Shown in pieces: positions 18,343 through 27,838 of a stretch of 64,000 nucleotides of DNA. Positions within the stretch are counted from its first letter, which is position 1. Each line of letters opens with the position of its first letter. The position numbers were made by a program, and so were the translations under genes. The stretch lies in assembly GCF_003480915.1 (NCBI RefSeq), contig NZ_QUKD01000001.1:806001-870000 (forward strand), read 5' to 3'. The DNA comes from Parabacteroides sp. TM07-1AC. Its GTDB lineage: Bacteria; Bacteroidota; Bacteroidia; Bacteroidales; Tannerellaceae. The notes below the pieces were generated by a model. That model was not told the origin of the DNA, did not search any database, and saw nothing but the letters and a program-made list of their open reading frames with translations.

Positions 18343-21300
18343 TTAAAATGAAACATTAAGACCAAAAGAATACTTCGTCATCAAAGGATAAACAGCTCCG
18401 CTCGTTGTCAGTTCCGGATCCTGTCCTTTGGCCAAATGATGCTTCGTAAAAAGATCCTCTCCACTGACAAACACTCTGACCTGATTGATCTTTATACGAG
18501 TTAACCATTCTTGCGGGAATGTATATCCTAACGTGATATTCTTAATTCTCCAATAAGCGCCATTGGACAAATATTTCGTTTGAGTATATCTGTTACGTGC
18601 CGAATTTTCACCGTCGCGTTGATAAATACGCGGGTAATAGCTATCAGTTTTATCCGGCATCCAATAATCGAGTGTATTAGCATGCAAAGCTGCAAACTCT
18701 CCGCATAGAGGCCATGAAAGCTGGCTGACAGCCCATACGTCTCTTTTTCCTATACCTTGAATAAAGAAAGAAAAGTCAAAACCTTTCCATGCGGCACCAC
18801 CTGTGATACCAAAATGATACCGTGGGGTATTATTGCCGATTATCTTCCGGTCACCCGGATTATGAACCGTATTCTCTTCCTGAGAAATATCACCGCTTCC
18901 ATTCAGGTCCTTATACAGAATATCACCAGGATTGGGAGTTGCCGTCCCTTTAATATAAGGTATACCGTCTTTTAATTTTCCGTTTTTCAAATTGGCATCC
19001 AGGGAACCTTCGACGAAATCATCGACTGTATAATAACGGTCTGTTACATATCCCCAAATCTCACCCATTTTCTTTCCTGTATAGAAGTTTGCATCTTTCT
19101 CTCCGTCAGCATCCGTATCCCAGTTATTAGCCAGATTACCCGTCGCGTTCTCAAATCGGGTAATAGTTGCCTGCGAATCAAACAGATTAAAGCCGATCGA
19201 ATAATTTACACTACCTATCTTATCTCTCCAATCCAATTGCAATTCCCATCCCTTAGTCTTCAAATCGGCAGAGTTCATAAAAGGAGCAGTCGTTCCCAAT
19301 ACATCCGGCAGGTCAGCTGACGGTCCGAACATATCTTTTGTCCGTCTTACATAATAATCGAATGAAGCAGTAAATCTATTCTTAAACAAACCGAGGTCGA
19401 TACCACCGTTTACTGTCTGCACTTTCTCCCAGGAAAAATTCTGACTAACCAGTCCGGGAGTATTCAATGTCCAGAACTGAGTTTCTCCGCTTCCCAACCA
19501 GATCGATTTAGCAGGGCTCATAACCGACAGAAATTGATAAGCCGGAATAACCTGGTTGCCGATATTACCATATGTTCCTCTTAATTTCAAATTTGACAGA
19601 AAATCAATATTCTTCATAAAGTTTTCCTCTGACAAACGCCAGGCTAATGAGAAAGATGGGAAAAAACCGAACCGATGTCCGCTTGGAAATTTGGAAGAAC
19701 CGTCATAACGCCCATTCGTTTCAAATAAATACTTTCCGTTATAATCGTATGTCAAACGATAGAAAGCTCCCAGAATAGCATATTCGGAATAACTATCCTT
19801 TCCGTCCAACGTCCCCGTGGCACTGGAGATTGAAGGCAGATCCGGATTGATCATATCCGTTTTACTTTCCCAAAGTAACTCATAACGGTTGTTCTCACTA
19901 TTGAAACCACCTGTTAATGCAAAATTATGTCCTCCAAATTCTTTCTCATAAGAAGCATAAATATTGGCAGCCATATATTGCGTATTACTCATATCCTTAC
20001 GATAGAAAGAGTTTGTTCTGGTCGACTCCACCAGGAAATTCGTTCCCTGTACGAAATCAACCTTCTTGTCATAACGATCTTTTCTCGTATTTTTCTTGTC
20101 GTAGGTGAACTCACCGATAATTTTCAGATCTTTCAATGGGGACACTATTATTTTTCCCAATGCACGGAACACTTCGTCATTCGTTTCAATAGGTTCCAAC
20201 AGATTGATCAGATTTCTGGGAGTTCTGAAAGGCAATTCTTCATCTCCAGTATTATAGTAACCCAGCGGAGAATATCCGGGTAATTGAGTCATTATATTCC
20301 ACGGATCGCCACCTCCATTTGTATTCGGTGCAGAAGTTTTACCTTTCGCATAGTTGATTGTTAACTGGGCAGTAAGCCATTTTGTAACATCCGAACTCAG
20401 ATACGAGCTGATATTCATTCTCGTGTACCTGTCTTTATCAGACACGAGTACACCATTCTGATCGGTATAACCAAATGAGAAACGATAAGCAGTCCTGGCT
20501 GTCCCGCCATTTACTGAAAGGTTATGCATTTGCTCAAAACCTCCGCCTTTCTGTGTCATATCCTTTGCTATATCATTCAGTCTTAGCTGATAAGGAGTAC
20601 TTCCTTCCATCGTATAACCATCCGGATATTTTGAGGGATTTTGTTGATATTCATCCAGATAAGACAACCATTTATCCACATCCTGTCCACTCCAGTATGT
20701 CGAATAACCGAAATCCTTAAAAGCCTTTACTGTTTCATATACTCCTGCTTTTTCTATCAGCTCATAAGGTTTGCTGACAGTCAGGTTGGTTGAATAATTA
20801 AACCTGGGGGTTTCATCCTTACTACCTTTCTTTGCAGTCAATAAAATCACACCATAAGCAGCTCTGGCACCATAGATGGCAGCAGAAGAAGCATCTTTCA
20901 ATACCGTAATAGACTCAATATCATTCGGGTTGATCGTATTGATATCTACCGGAACATTGTCCATCAAAATCAGAGGTTCAGCTCCGGTTATATTGGTCGT
21001 TCCACGGATATTGATCTTGCTGCTTGCTCCTGGAGCTGCATTTTCTGTTTTGATTTGTAACCCAGGTACAGCCCCTTCCAGTGCTTTCGACATAGAAGTC
21101 ACCGGTCGGCTACCTACCACATTATCCATATTGGCTACAGAAACAGCTCCCGTCAAATTCGCTTTTTTCTGTGTACCGTAACCTACTACCACCACTTCAT
21201 TCAGACTCTGTGTATCTTCTGCTAGAACGACATTTAAGGTTGTTTTACCCTTCAATGCGATTTCCTGTGGCTTATACCCTATATAAGATATGATAATTTC

Positions 21301-21810
21301 CGCATTATCGGAAGGAACTTCCAGCGTAAATCCTCCGTCAATATCTGTAATAGTACCGTTGGTAGTGCCTTTCACTGAAATATTTGCCCCGATGATACTT
21401 TCTCCGGTATGATCTTTTACCGTACCTGTTATCTTATGGGATTTCTGTGTGGGTTTAGGAGTCAATAATATCTTTCTGTTTTCTATCCGGTAGGAATAAT
21501 CTCTGAATACATCGCTTAATATTCCTTCAATATTCCCTTTCCGAATATTGACATCTACCTTTTTGGTCAAATCGACCTCTTCCGTACTATAAAAGAAAAC
21601 AAATTCAGTTTGCTTTTCGATGGCCTGTATAGCTTCTTTCAGCGAAACATTAGATAAATGTAAATCAATAGATGCTTTTTGTGCATAACCATTAACCGCT
21701 GATAATTGAAGAAAAGTAACAGAGACCAAAAATAGTATTAGTTTCATTTTCCTAAATGAATTAATGTTAAGAAAGGGCATATCATTCCCTCTCGTGGATT
21801 TTTTTTTCAT
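18343..21810 (-). CDS. SusC/RagA-family TonB-linked transporter with STN signalling domain
   Basis: This 1155-residue outer-membrane transporter has a signal peptide ending near residue 43 (VNGYAQ), then an STN domain (about 46-118, IDLHLSNVSLKEAIQAIEKQ), a carboxypeptidase-regulatory-like domain (about 126-198), a TonB-box region (LNEVVVVGYGTQKK, 203-216), plug and barrel ending YSFGLNVSF. The STN domain is the part that contacts FecR in trans-envelope signalling, and a FecR gene lies 156 bp upstream with an ECF sigma gene divergent beyond it. A run of nine A follows the ATG. The next in-frame ATGs are Met11 and Met22; the latter gives a simpler signal peptide. Confidence 0.95.
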   Translation of the reverse strand: MKKKSTRGNDMPFLNINSFRKMKLILFLVSVTFLQLSAVNGYAQKASIDLHLSNVSLKEAIQAIEKQTEFVFFYSTEEVDLTKKVDVNIRKGNIEGILSDVFRDYSYRIENRKILLTPKPTQKSHKITGTVKDHTGESIIGANISVKGTTNGTITDIDGGFTLEVPSDNAEIIISYIGYKPQEIALKGKTTLNVVLAEDTQSLNEVVVVGYGTQKKANLTGAVSVANMDNVVGSRPVTSMSKALEGAVPGLQIKTENAAPGASSKINIRGTTNITGAEPLILMDNVPVDINTINPNDIESITVLKDASSAAIYGARAAYGVILLTAKKGSKDETPRFNYSTNLTVSKPYELIEKAGVYETVKAFKDFGYSTYWSGQDVDKWLSYLDEYQQNPSKYPDGYTMEGSTPYQLRLNDIAKDMTQKGGGFEQMHNLSVNGGTARTAYRFSFGYTDQNGVLVSDKDRYTRMNISSYLSSDVTKWLTAQLTINYAKGKTSAPNTNGGGDPWNIMTQLPGYSPLGYYNTGDEELPFRTPRNLINLLEPIETNDEVFRALGKIIVSPLKDLKIIGEFTYDKKNTRKDRYDKKVDFVQGTNFLVESTRTNSFYRKDMSNTQYMAANIYASYEKEFGGHNFALTGGFNSENNRYELLWESKTDMINPDLPSISSATGTLDGKDSYSEYAILGAFYRLTYDYNGKYLFETNGRYDGSSKFPSGHRFGFFPSFSLAWRLSEENFMKNIDFLSNLKLRGTYGNIGNQVIPAYQFLSVMSPAKSIWLGSGETQFWTLNTPGLVSQNFSWEKVQTVNGGIDLGLFKNRFTASFDYYVRRTKDMFGPSADLPDVLGTTAPFMNSADLKTKGWELQLDWRDKIGSVNYSIGFNLFDSQATITRFENATGNLANNWDTDADGEKDANFYTGKKMGEIWGYVTDRYYTVDDFVEGSLDANLKNGKLKDGIPYIKGTATPNPGDILYKDLNGSGDISQEENTVHNPGDRKIIGNNTPRYHFGITGGAAWKGFDFSFFIQGIGKRDVWAVSQLSWPLCGEFAALHANTLDYWMPDKTDSYYPRIYQRDGENSARNRYTQTKYLSNGAYWRIKNITLGYTFPQEWLTRIKINQVRVFVSGEDLFTKHHLAKGQDPELTTSGAVYPLMTKYSFGLNVSF

Positions 21811-21882
21811 ATGTTTGTATTGCTTTAAATTAATAAGAAGCTCCCGATTGTCGCATTTTGAGAGCTGATTTTAATTACACAC

Positions 21883-21913
21883 ATTAGGCGGATGTTTCCA
21901 GCATCTGCCTAAT
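21883..21913. other. Hairpin in the FecR-SusC gap
   Basis: ATTAGGCGGATG pairs with CATCTGCCTAAT (11 of 12 positions) around a 7-nt loop, with a T-run following on the plus strand. It lies between FecR and SusC. It could be an attenuation or processing stem in the FecR-SusC message; with T-run only on the plus side, it is not a good terminator for the minus-strand genes. Confidence 0.5.
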
Positions 21914-21966
21914 TTTTTTCATTTTGACATTTATATCATAGGCTATCAGATTTAAAAAGGTGAATA

Positions 21967-22962
21967 TTATATTTTATAAAGAACTATGGTATCGTCTTTT
22001 ATGGTATAATCGATACGAACCAATATAGACAACATCTTCAGGATTTCCTCTTTCGATTCATTTCGTATCGTCAATGAATACCTGGAATCCAAAGGAACCC
22101 CCTGTTTACAGGAAATAGAAATGCCGTACCATCGTTCCATTTTCCGAAGGATAGTGGAAAGACGTTCATCCGCAAAGACTAACTTTTCTGCAGTCCATAA
22201 TGCATATTCGGCAGCATCTACCCGATCTACTGTATAACGGTTTGTCTGCCTGTCGAGAGATAACTTTTCATTTGGAGAAAGAACACGCCTTTCTCCGTTA
22301 CTTTTCATCATAACTTCAACTTTACCTGACAACAGAACAGTTTCCGAAATATTTTTCTTTTCATAATTCTGAACATCAAAACGAGTACCCAATACTTTGA
22401 CCGACATATCGGATGTCTCTACATAAAAAGGAGCTTTTACATTTGGCGTTACCTCAAAATAACCTTCTCCTATTAGTTTCACTTTACGAACTCCCTCTTC
22501 AAATTGATCCGGGTAAATCAATTTACTATTACTGTTCAGCCATGCCAATGTACCATCCGGCAATGTCACAGAACCTTTGTGTCCGGGTCCCATAATAGCC
22601 TGGTTCATGACAACATTCACTATTTGAGATGTATGTGGTGTACTCTCTTTTCCAATAAAAAATGCCATGGCGGAACAGGCTATCAGCAAAGCGATCGAAG
22701 CTGCAATCTTTACCAAACGTATAGAGATACCATTTTTACTCTTTCTATTTTCAAATGCCAGTGCATTTTCCCTGAAACGGCTGAAAGCATTGGCACTTTC
22801 TCCATAACGTGAAGAGACAGAGGCTTCCGATGCAAACCATAAATCTCTCGTTGTGGCAAACTGCCGCTGATTATCTATGTTTTCATCCAACCACTCCAGT
22901 AATGCTCTCATTTCATTTTCCGTAGCAGTTTGATTCAAATATTTTATAATAATATCTTCCAT
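21967..22962 (-). CDS. FecR-family anti-sigma factor
   Basis: This 331-residue inner-membrane regulator has an N-terminal cytoplasmic part (about 1-80, ENEMRALLEWLDENIDNQRQF) for sigma binding, one membrane segment (about 84-103, VKIAASIALLIACSAMAFFI), a periplasmic FecR domain (about 125-215, GSVTLPDGTLAWLNSNSKL) and a C-terminal DUF4974 domain (about 255-331, LSTILRKMERWYGISI). It should read the STN domain of the SusC encoded downstream and control the ECF factor. It is transcribed away from the ECF gene, with 190 bp between the two starts; in most Bacteroides pairs the sigma and FecR genes run in the same direction. Confidence 0.95.
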   Translation of the reverse strand: MEDIIIKYLNQTATENEMRALLEWLDENIDNQRQFATTRDLWFASEASVSSRYGESANAFSRFRENALAFENRKSKNGISIRLVKIAASIALLIACSAMAFFIGKESTPHTSQIVNVVMNQAIMGPGHKGSVTLPDGTLAWLNSNSKLIYPDQFEEGVRKVKLIGEGYFEVTPNVKAPFYVETSDMSVKVLGTRFDVQNYEKKNISETVLLSGKVEVMMKSNGERRVLSPNEKLSLDRQTNRYTVDRVDAAEYALWTAEKLVFADERLSTILRKMERWYGISISCKQGVPLDSRYSLTIRNESKEEILKMLSILVRIDYTIKDDTIVLYKI

Positions 22963-22976
22963 TTTATTCCTTGTTT

Positions 22977-23007
22977 ATAACTACCACATAAATCTTTCAT
23001 TTATCCC
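22977..23007 (-). promoter_or_regulatory. Possible ECF-type promoter for FecR
   Basis: On the minus strand GGGATAAATG is followed by a GTGGTAGTTAT stretch 15-45 bp upstream of the FecR start. The arrangement resembles regions often seen before FecR genes of Bacteroidales, which is recollection and not a tested motif. Autoregulation by the divergent ECF factor would be expected. Confidence 0.25.
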
Positions 23008-23088
23008 TTGCCCGACACTTAAAAATAAACATCATTTAACACATAGTCTGTTACAAACAGCCGAATAAGTCAAAATTCGGATAGAAAC

Positions 23089-23118
23089 TTGTATCGATCT
23101 ATAAAATAAATATCTTTG
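23089..23118 (+). promoter_or_regulatory. Bacteroides -33/-7 promoter for the ECF sigma gene
   Basis: TTG (23089-23091), 19 bp, then TATCTTTG (23111-23118), a perfect TAnnTTTG match. It lies 34 bp before the ATG at 23153, so the ECF gene appears to be read by the housekeeping sigma factor. Confidence 0.7.
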
Positions 23119-23152
23119 TAGAAGAGAAAAAGCTTATTTGATCAGAGAAAAA

Positions 23153-23752
23153 ATGCACAACGGATACGACATAACAAAAAACAAGGCCTTGAAACAAGAC
23201 TTCATTTTTTTCGAGGATTTATTTCATATCTATTACTGTTCCCTACTTGCATTTGCCAACAAGTATACTAACGACAGGCAGGCTTCCGAAGATATAGTGC
23301 AGGATGTTTTTATGGCTTTATGGATGAAGCGGGACACGATCAACTTTAACGACCCAATAAAGCCTTATTTGTATAAAGCCACATATAATAAGTCAATCAC
23401 CTATCTTAATTCATTACAAGAGAATGTCAATATAGACGAGCAAAATATCAAATTACAATTACAGCAAAAAATTATCAGCTTCGATCTGCAGGATTCATTA
23501 TTACTGAAAGAAGTATCAGAAGAAATCATTTCATGTGTAGATACGTTGCCCAAACAATGTCGTAAAGTGTTTCTGCTAAGCCGTGGACAAGGGCTTAAAA
23601 ATAAAGAGATCGCTTTACAATTAAATATCAGCGAGAAAACTGTAGAAGGACATATCAGTAAGGCTTTAGCAGAAATCCGGTCACATCTTAGAAAACTGGA
23701 CTTAATGCCTATGGTAGGATATATCTTATATCAATGCATAGGAATCTCTTAA
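23153..23752 (+). CDS. ECF RNA polymerase sigma factor (FecI-like)
   Basis: This 199-residue protein has sigma region 2 (about 20-90, DRQASEDIVQDVFMALWMKR) and a helix-turn-helix region 4 (about 125-185, LPKQCRKVFLLSRGQGLKNKE and LNISEKTVEGHISKAL). It should direct RNA polymerase to the FecR-SusC-SusD operon when the STN signal is on. I chose the ATG at 23153; an in-frame TTG at 23138 would add five residues but is too close to the -7 box for comfort. Its 3' end faces the GH3 gene across a shared hairpin. Together with FecR it forms a divergent sigma/anti-sigma pair. Confidence 0.93.
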   Translation: MHNGYDITKNKALKQDFIFFEDLFHIYYCSLLAFANKYTNDRQASEDIVQDVFMALWMKRDTINFNDPIKPYLYKATYNKSITYLNSLQENVNIDEQNIKLQLQQKIISFDLQDSLLLKEVSEEIISCVDTLPKQCRKVFLLSRGQGLKNKEIALQLNISEKTVEGHISKALAEIRSHLRKLDLMPMVGYILYQCIGIS

Positions 23753-23768
23753 AATGAAATTCTCTAAT

Positions 23769-23802
23769 AAAAAAGGGCTACCGTTCATTCCAACGTAGCC
23801 CT
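23769..23802 (-). terminator. Terminator between convergent GH3 and ECF genes
   Basis: AGGGCTAC and GTAGCCCT pair (23774-23781 with 23795-23802). On the minus strand the stem is followed by TTTTTTATT, ending the GH3 message; the stem may also slow transcripts of the ECF gene. Confidence 0.75.
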
Positions 23803-23827
23803 ATACATTCATTAATAAACTATTTTT

Positions 23828-26170
23828 TTATAATGTAAACTCCCCTTCCAGGCGAATATCATCCGAAGCAGCTCCAACCATCACCTTGAAATCTCCCGGT
23901 TCGACCACCTGTTTCATTTCCATATTATAAAGAGATAATTCCTCTTCACCCAACGTGAAAGTAACTTTTTTGCTTTCACCTTTCTTCAAGGTAATCCGCT
24001 CAAAAGCCTTCAACAGGATCGGAGCCTGGGAAACAGAAGCGACTTTGTCGCAAATATAAAGCTGGACGACCTCTTCACCGTCACGGTCGCCGGTATTGGT
24101 TACCGTACAACTTATCGTTTGCAAGGCATCTTTGCCGTTACCCTTTTGCATTTCCAGTTGGCTGTATTTAAATGTAGTATAACTCAAGCCATAACCGAAA
24201 GCATACAGAGGAGTACCTTCGCTCTCTACGTAAGCACGCTGCTTGCCCTGTGAATAGAACAAAGGCAACTGACCTTCGCTACGGGGAACGGATACCGGTA
24301 AACGTCCGGCCGGATTGTAATCGCCAAACAGAACATCGGCAATGGCTGTTCCTCCCTGCTCGCCCGGATACCAGGCTGTAAGTAAGGCCTGGGCTTTCTC
24401 CGAAGCCAGATTCATATTCAGTGTACGTCCCTGGATATAAACAACAACTAATGGCTTACCTGTGGCGGCAAGGGCTTCCAGCAATGGTTCCTGATCACCC
24501 AATAAACGCAAGGTGCTACGGTCGTATCCTTCGCCACAATCCATATCCGATAGCACTTGGATTCCATCCGTAGAAACATCGGCAGCGCCGGTTCCTATAT
24601 ATTTCGTTTTGAAATCACGTGCACTGGAACCACCGACTACCAATACCACCGCATCGGCAGCACGAGCGGCTTCCACCGCTGCAGGGATATTGCTGGCCGT
24701 TACATCACGGATCGCACAGCCTTTCACATAGTTCACTTTCGTAGAAGGAGAAACTGCTTTCCGTATGCCATCCAATACTGTAACGATCTCTTCACGTTCC
24801 TGAGGAGCCGTATAGTCACCCAGCTGGTTATACATCATATCGGCATTCGGACCGATCACGGCGATACTTCTGATATTTTTTTTCAAAGGTAATACTCCAT
24901 CGTTCTTTAACAGGACAATCCCTTCACGGGCTACCTCACGAGCCAGTTCCTTATGTACTTTCGAACGTACCAGCTGCTTCGCCTGTTCCGGAGAAACATA
25001 CGGATTCTCGAACAATCCCATGAGGAACTTTAAACGAAGCACGTTAGCGACTGCCCTGTCGAGATCCTCCATAGTAATGGAACCTTCTTCAAAGGCTTTC
25101 TTTAAATTCTTGCCATACGCATTTCCTCCCAGGTCCATATCAAGACCGGCTTTCAGTGCCAAGATGGCGGCTTCCTTATTATCTTTTGCCACCCTCGCTC
25201 CGACAATTCCTTCGATACTTGTCAGGTCTGAATAGACAAAGCCTTTAAATCCCCACTGATCACGAAGCACATCCGTCAGCAGATATTTATTAGAAGTACA
25301 AGGAACGCCATCGATAGAGTTATAGGAAGTCATGATCGTTCCTACACCTGCCTCCACTGCCTTTTTGAAAGGGGGCAGATAATCGGAGAAAAGCTGACGC
25401 ATACCAACATTGGCACGTGCACCGTTATGTCCGGCTTCAGGAATGCCGTAAGCGGCGAAATGTTTCAAAGTGGAAAAAAGATGTTTGCCATCACTTTGAT
25501 CATTCCCCTGCATACCTTTCATAAAAGCAACGCCTAAATTAGAGGTCAGCACAGGATCTTCCCCAAAAGTCTCCTCCATACGCGACCAACGAGGTTCACG
25601 GGCAATATCCAATACCGGACCATAACCGATGTTAGCGCCTTGTGAGCGGGCTTCCAAAGCGATCGCCTCTCCCATTTTATACATCAGTTCCTCATTCCAG
25701 GTACTTGCCTGCGCTAGTGAAGTCGGAAAAACAGTGGTTCCGATAGCCATGTGTCCGTGCGGACACTCTTCGGCAAATAAGACAGGAATTCCCAAACGGG
25801 TTTCCTCCACTGCATATTTCTGTAAAGCATTCAGTGCTTTGGCTGATAATTCGGGATTCAAACCTGTCTCCAATGTCTTTTGTGTCCAGGGATCTGCACG
25901 GAGAACCGCCCAGAATGAACCGATAGGCATTGCTTTCATCCGTTCTTTATAAAGGTCGGAGGCTACTACGTCCTTTTTTGTTTTGGTATACATTTCCCAA
26001 CCCAGCGGACAGCACAGCTGACCGACTTTTTCTTCGACGGTCATACGTCCTATCAGGTCTTTTACTCTATCTTCGACAGGTGCCGTAGCCTGTTTATATA
26101 ACGGCTGCTGAGCCATAGCCTGTCCCGCAAAAGCAATAAGGCCGATCAGTAAAGATGTTGTTTTACTCAT
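23828..26170 (-). CDS. Exported GH3 beta-glycosidase
   Basis: This 780-residue protein starts with a signal peptide (cut after about AGQAMAQ, residue 21). Parts in order: GH3 N-terminal barrel (about 30-385), GH3 C-terminal alpha/beta domain (about 420-640) and fibronectin type III-like domain (about 690-775). Asp315 in GFVYSDL is the expected nucleophile. KHFAAYG and GARANVG are typical of beta-glucosidase-type GH3 rather than of NagZ. The true sugar (glucose, xylose or other beta-linked residue) is not clear. It is 57 bp downstream of the GH29 gene and shares its promoter; the transcript ends at the hairpin near 23790. Confidence 0.9.
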   Translation of the reverse strand: MSKTTSLLIGLIAFAGQAMAQQPLYKQATAPVEDRVKDLIGRMTVEEKVGQLCCPLGWEMYTKTKKDVVASDLYKERMKAMPIGSFWAVLRADPWTQKTLETGLNPELSAKALNALQKYAVEETRLGIPVLFAEECPHGHMAIGTTVFPTSLAQASTWNEELMYKMGEAIALEARSQGANIGYGPVLDIAREPRWSRMEETFGEDPVLTSNLGVAFMKGMQGNDQSDGKHLFSTLKHFAAYGIPEAGHNGARANVGMRQLFSDYLPPFKKAVEAGVGTIMTSYNSIDGVPCTSNKYLLTDVLRDQWGFKGFVYSDLTSIEGIVGARVAKDNKEAAILALKAGLDMDLGGNAYGKNLKKAFEEGSITMEDLDRAVANVLRLKFLMGLFENPYVSPEQAKQLVRSKVHKELAREVAREGIVLLKNDGVLPLKKNIRSIAVIGPNADMMYNQLGDYTAPQEREEIVTVLDGIRKAVSPSTKVNYVKGCAIRDVTASNIPAAVEAARAADAVVLVVGGSSARDFKTKYIGTGAADVSTDGIQVLSDMDCGEGYDRSTLRLLGDQEPLLEALAATGKPLVVVYIQGRTLNMNLASEKAQALLTAWYPGEQGGTAIADVLFGDYNPAGRLPVSVPRSEGQLPLFYSQGKQRAYVESEGTPLYAFGYGLSYTTFKYSQLEMQKGNGKDALQTISCTVTNTGDRDGEEVVQLYICDKVASVSQAPILLKAFERITLKKGESKKVTFTLGEEELSLYNMEMKQVVEPGDFKVMVGAASDDIRLEGEFTL

Positions 26171-26227
26171 ATAACTATATTGTTGTTTTATTTAAGATAT
26201 TGTTGAGTTGACAGTTGTTGTCAATTG

Positions 26228-27613
26228 TCATTTGCTTACTGTAAACTGTAAAGCTATCGGTTCATTCTTTAATCCTTTCGGAAGAGTAACCTTTACTTTG
26301 CCGTCTTTGCTGGAGTATTTCACGGTTTTGTTTCCTTTCAGCATTTTCATCTTGCCTGTCGGAATATTTCCGCTCCATTCAATCGTTTCAGGCAGATTTT
26401 CCCCTTCCGGCAAAGCATAAACGGCATATAAGGTCTTACCGTCTTTATCCGCAGTAAACCAAACATTACCATCATTATAAACCGGAGTGATACGGGTATT
26501 ATAAATCGCTTTTCCATTTGCTCTCAGCCAGTCACCGATAACATGCAGACGTTCAGCCACCGCATCTTCAATAGTTCCCTGTGCTGTCGGACCAACACCT
26601 AATAACAGACAGCCCCCTTTGGCTGTGATCTCAGCCAAAAGACCGATCACTTTGGTCGGTGACTTATAAGGAGCATTGGGAACCCATCCCCAGTCATTAC
26701 TCAACGTAATACAGCTTTCCCACGGATTATTCAACTGCGTTTCGGGAATACTACGTTCCGGAGTCTGATAGTTTTCATTTCTTCCGCGGATCGTGCGGTC
26801 GACAGCGATCAACCCCGGTTGTGTGGAGGTACGCACCTTTGTCAATAACTTATCGAGATTGACATCGTCACCGGTTACCCAGCCGCCATCCAGCCAAAGG
26901 ATATCGAAGTTACCATAATCGGTCATCAGTTCGTTCATCTGGTTATAAGTGAAGTCCTGGTAGTTTTTCCACCAGTCCGGATGATTTTCTTTCTTATAAT
27001 TCTGACGACGGTTAGCTGTTGCGAAATAAGGATTCCAGAACCATTCGCAATGCCAGTCCGGTTTAGAGAAATAACATCCGATCATAAAATCTTTCTGGCG
27101 GAAAGCATCGAACACGTGACGTGCCACATCTTTTTTCGGATCAGTACCGAAAGGACCGTTTGCGATGGAGAAGTCTGTGAACTTCGAATCGAACATACAG
27201 AAACCATCGTGATGTTTCGTTGTAAAGATCATATATTTCATTCCTGCATCCTGCATGATATCCGCCCATTTAGCGGGATCGAACTGTGTCGGGTTCAAAG
27301 AGTCCTTCAAACCGTAATACCACTTCTTGTATTCATCGTAGGTCATATCTTTCCTGCGGGAGATCCAGTCTACGTCCTCGGAACAGATGGACCATGACTC
27401 TACAATGCCCGGAACGGAATAAAGTCCCCAATGGAACAAAACGCCGAATTTCTGATCCTGCCATTTATCCAGTTTATCCAAAACCTTTTGATCTGTAGGC
27501 CATTCATAGTCGGTTGAACGTTCGTGAACAAAACCTTGTACCTGTTGGGCGTTTACATTCATCGTCAAAACGGCTCCTGTCAGGCATCCGAATAGTGTTT
27601 TCAGGATTTTCAT
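26228..27613 (-). CDS. Exported alpha-L-fucosidase, GH29
   Basis: This 461-residue enzyme has a signal peptide ending near MNVNAQ (residue 23). GH29 marks include KFGVLFHWGLYSVP (55-68), TTKHHDGFCMFDS (131-143) and FDILWLDGGW (236-245), where Asp242 is the expected nucleophile. A retaining alpha-L-fucosidase is expected, removing terminal fucose from mucin or other host glycans in the periplasm. The acid/base Glu is less conserved in GH29; NYQTPERSIPE is a candidate region. A C-terminal beta domain follows (about 370-461). It heads a two-gene unit with GH3, behind its own promoter and after the terminator of the upstream unit. Confidence 0.92.
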   Translation of the reverse strand: MKILKTLFGCLTGAVLTMNVNAQQVQGFVHERSTDYEWPTDQKVLDKLDKWQDQKFGVLFHWGLYSVPGIVESWSICSEDVDWISRRKDMTYDEYKKWYYGLKDSLNPTQFDPAKWADIMQDAGMKYMIFTTKHHDGFCMFDSKFTDFSIANGPFGTDPKKDVARHVFDAFRQKDFMIGCYFSKPDWHCEWFWNPYFATANRRQNYKKENHPDWWKNYQDFTYNQMNELMTDYGNFDILWLDGGWVTGDDVNLDKLLTKVRTSTQPGLIAVDRTIRGRNENYQTPERSIPETQLNNPWESCITLSNDWGWVPNAPYKSPTKVIGLLAEITAKGGCLLLGVGPTAQGTIEDAVAERLHVIGDWLRANGKAIYNTRITPVYNDGNVWFTADKDGKTLYAVYALPEGENLPETIEWSGNIPTGKMKMLKGNKTVKYSSKDGKVKVTLPKGLKNEPIALQFTVSK

Positions 27614-27690
27614 AAAATAATCGTTTTAATTATTGTACATTATTAATTTTTCGTTTAAGTCTACTCTTAACGGGGATTAAAAAAGCACGG

Positions 27691-27719
27691 CAAGATACAG
27701 AAAATATCCTAAAAAGCAA
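27691..27719 (-). promoter_or_regulatory. Candidate promoter for the GH29-GH3 unit
   Basis: On the minus strand TTG (27719-27717), 19 bp, then TATCTTG (27697-27691), close to TAnnTTTG. It lies just downstream of the terminator that ends the previous unit. Confidence 0.45.
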
Positions 27720-27743
27720 AATGTAATTCTGACAGTATGTAAC

Positions 27744-27782
27744 AAAAAAAGATGCACGGATCTCATAGTAGATCCGCACATC
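27744..27782 (-). terminator. Terminator of the GH101-GH95 unit
   Basis: GATGTGCGGATCT pairs with AGATCCGTGCATC (minus strand, two mismatches) around a short loop and is followed by seven T. It lies 56 bp after the GH95-like stop. Confidence 0.8.
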
Positions 27783-27838
27783 TTCATCCAATTAACAATA
27801 ATACCAAATAACTTTTGCTAAAGTATTTCTCTTACTAT

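Noticed and set aside
21790..21810. Frameshift-prone A-run at the start of the STN-type SusC
   Set aside because: Nine A follow the ATG, but the frame is intact and later in-frame ATGs also give a signal peptide; no evidence of phase variation.
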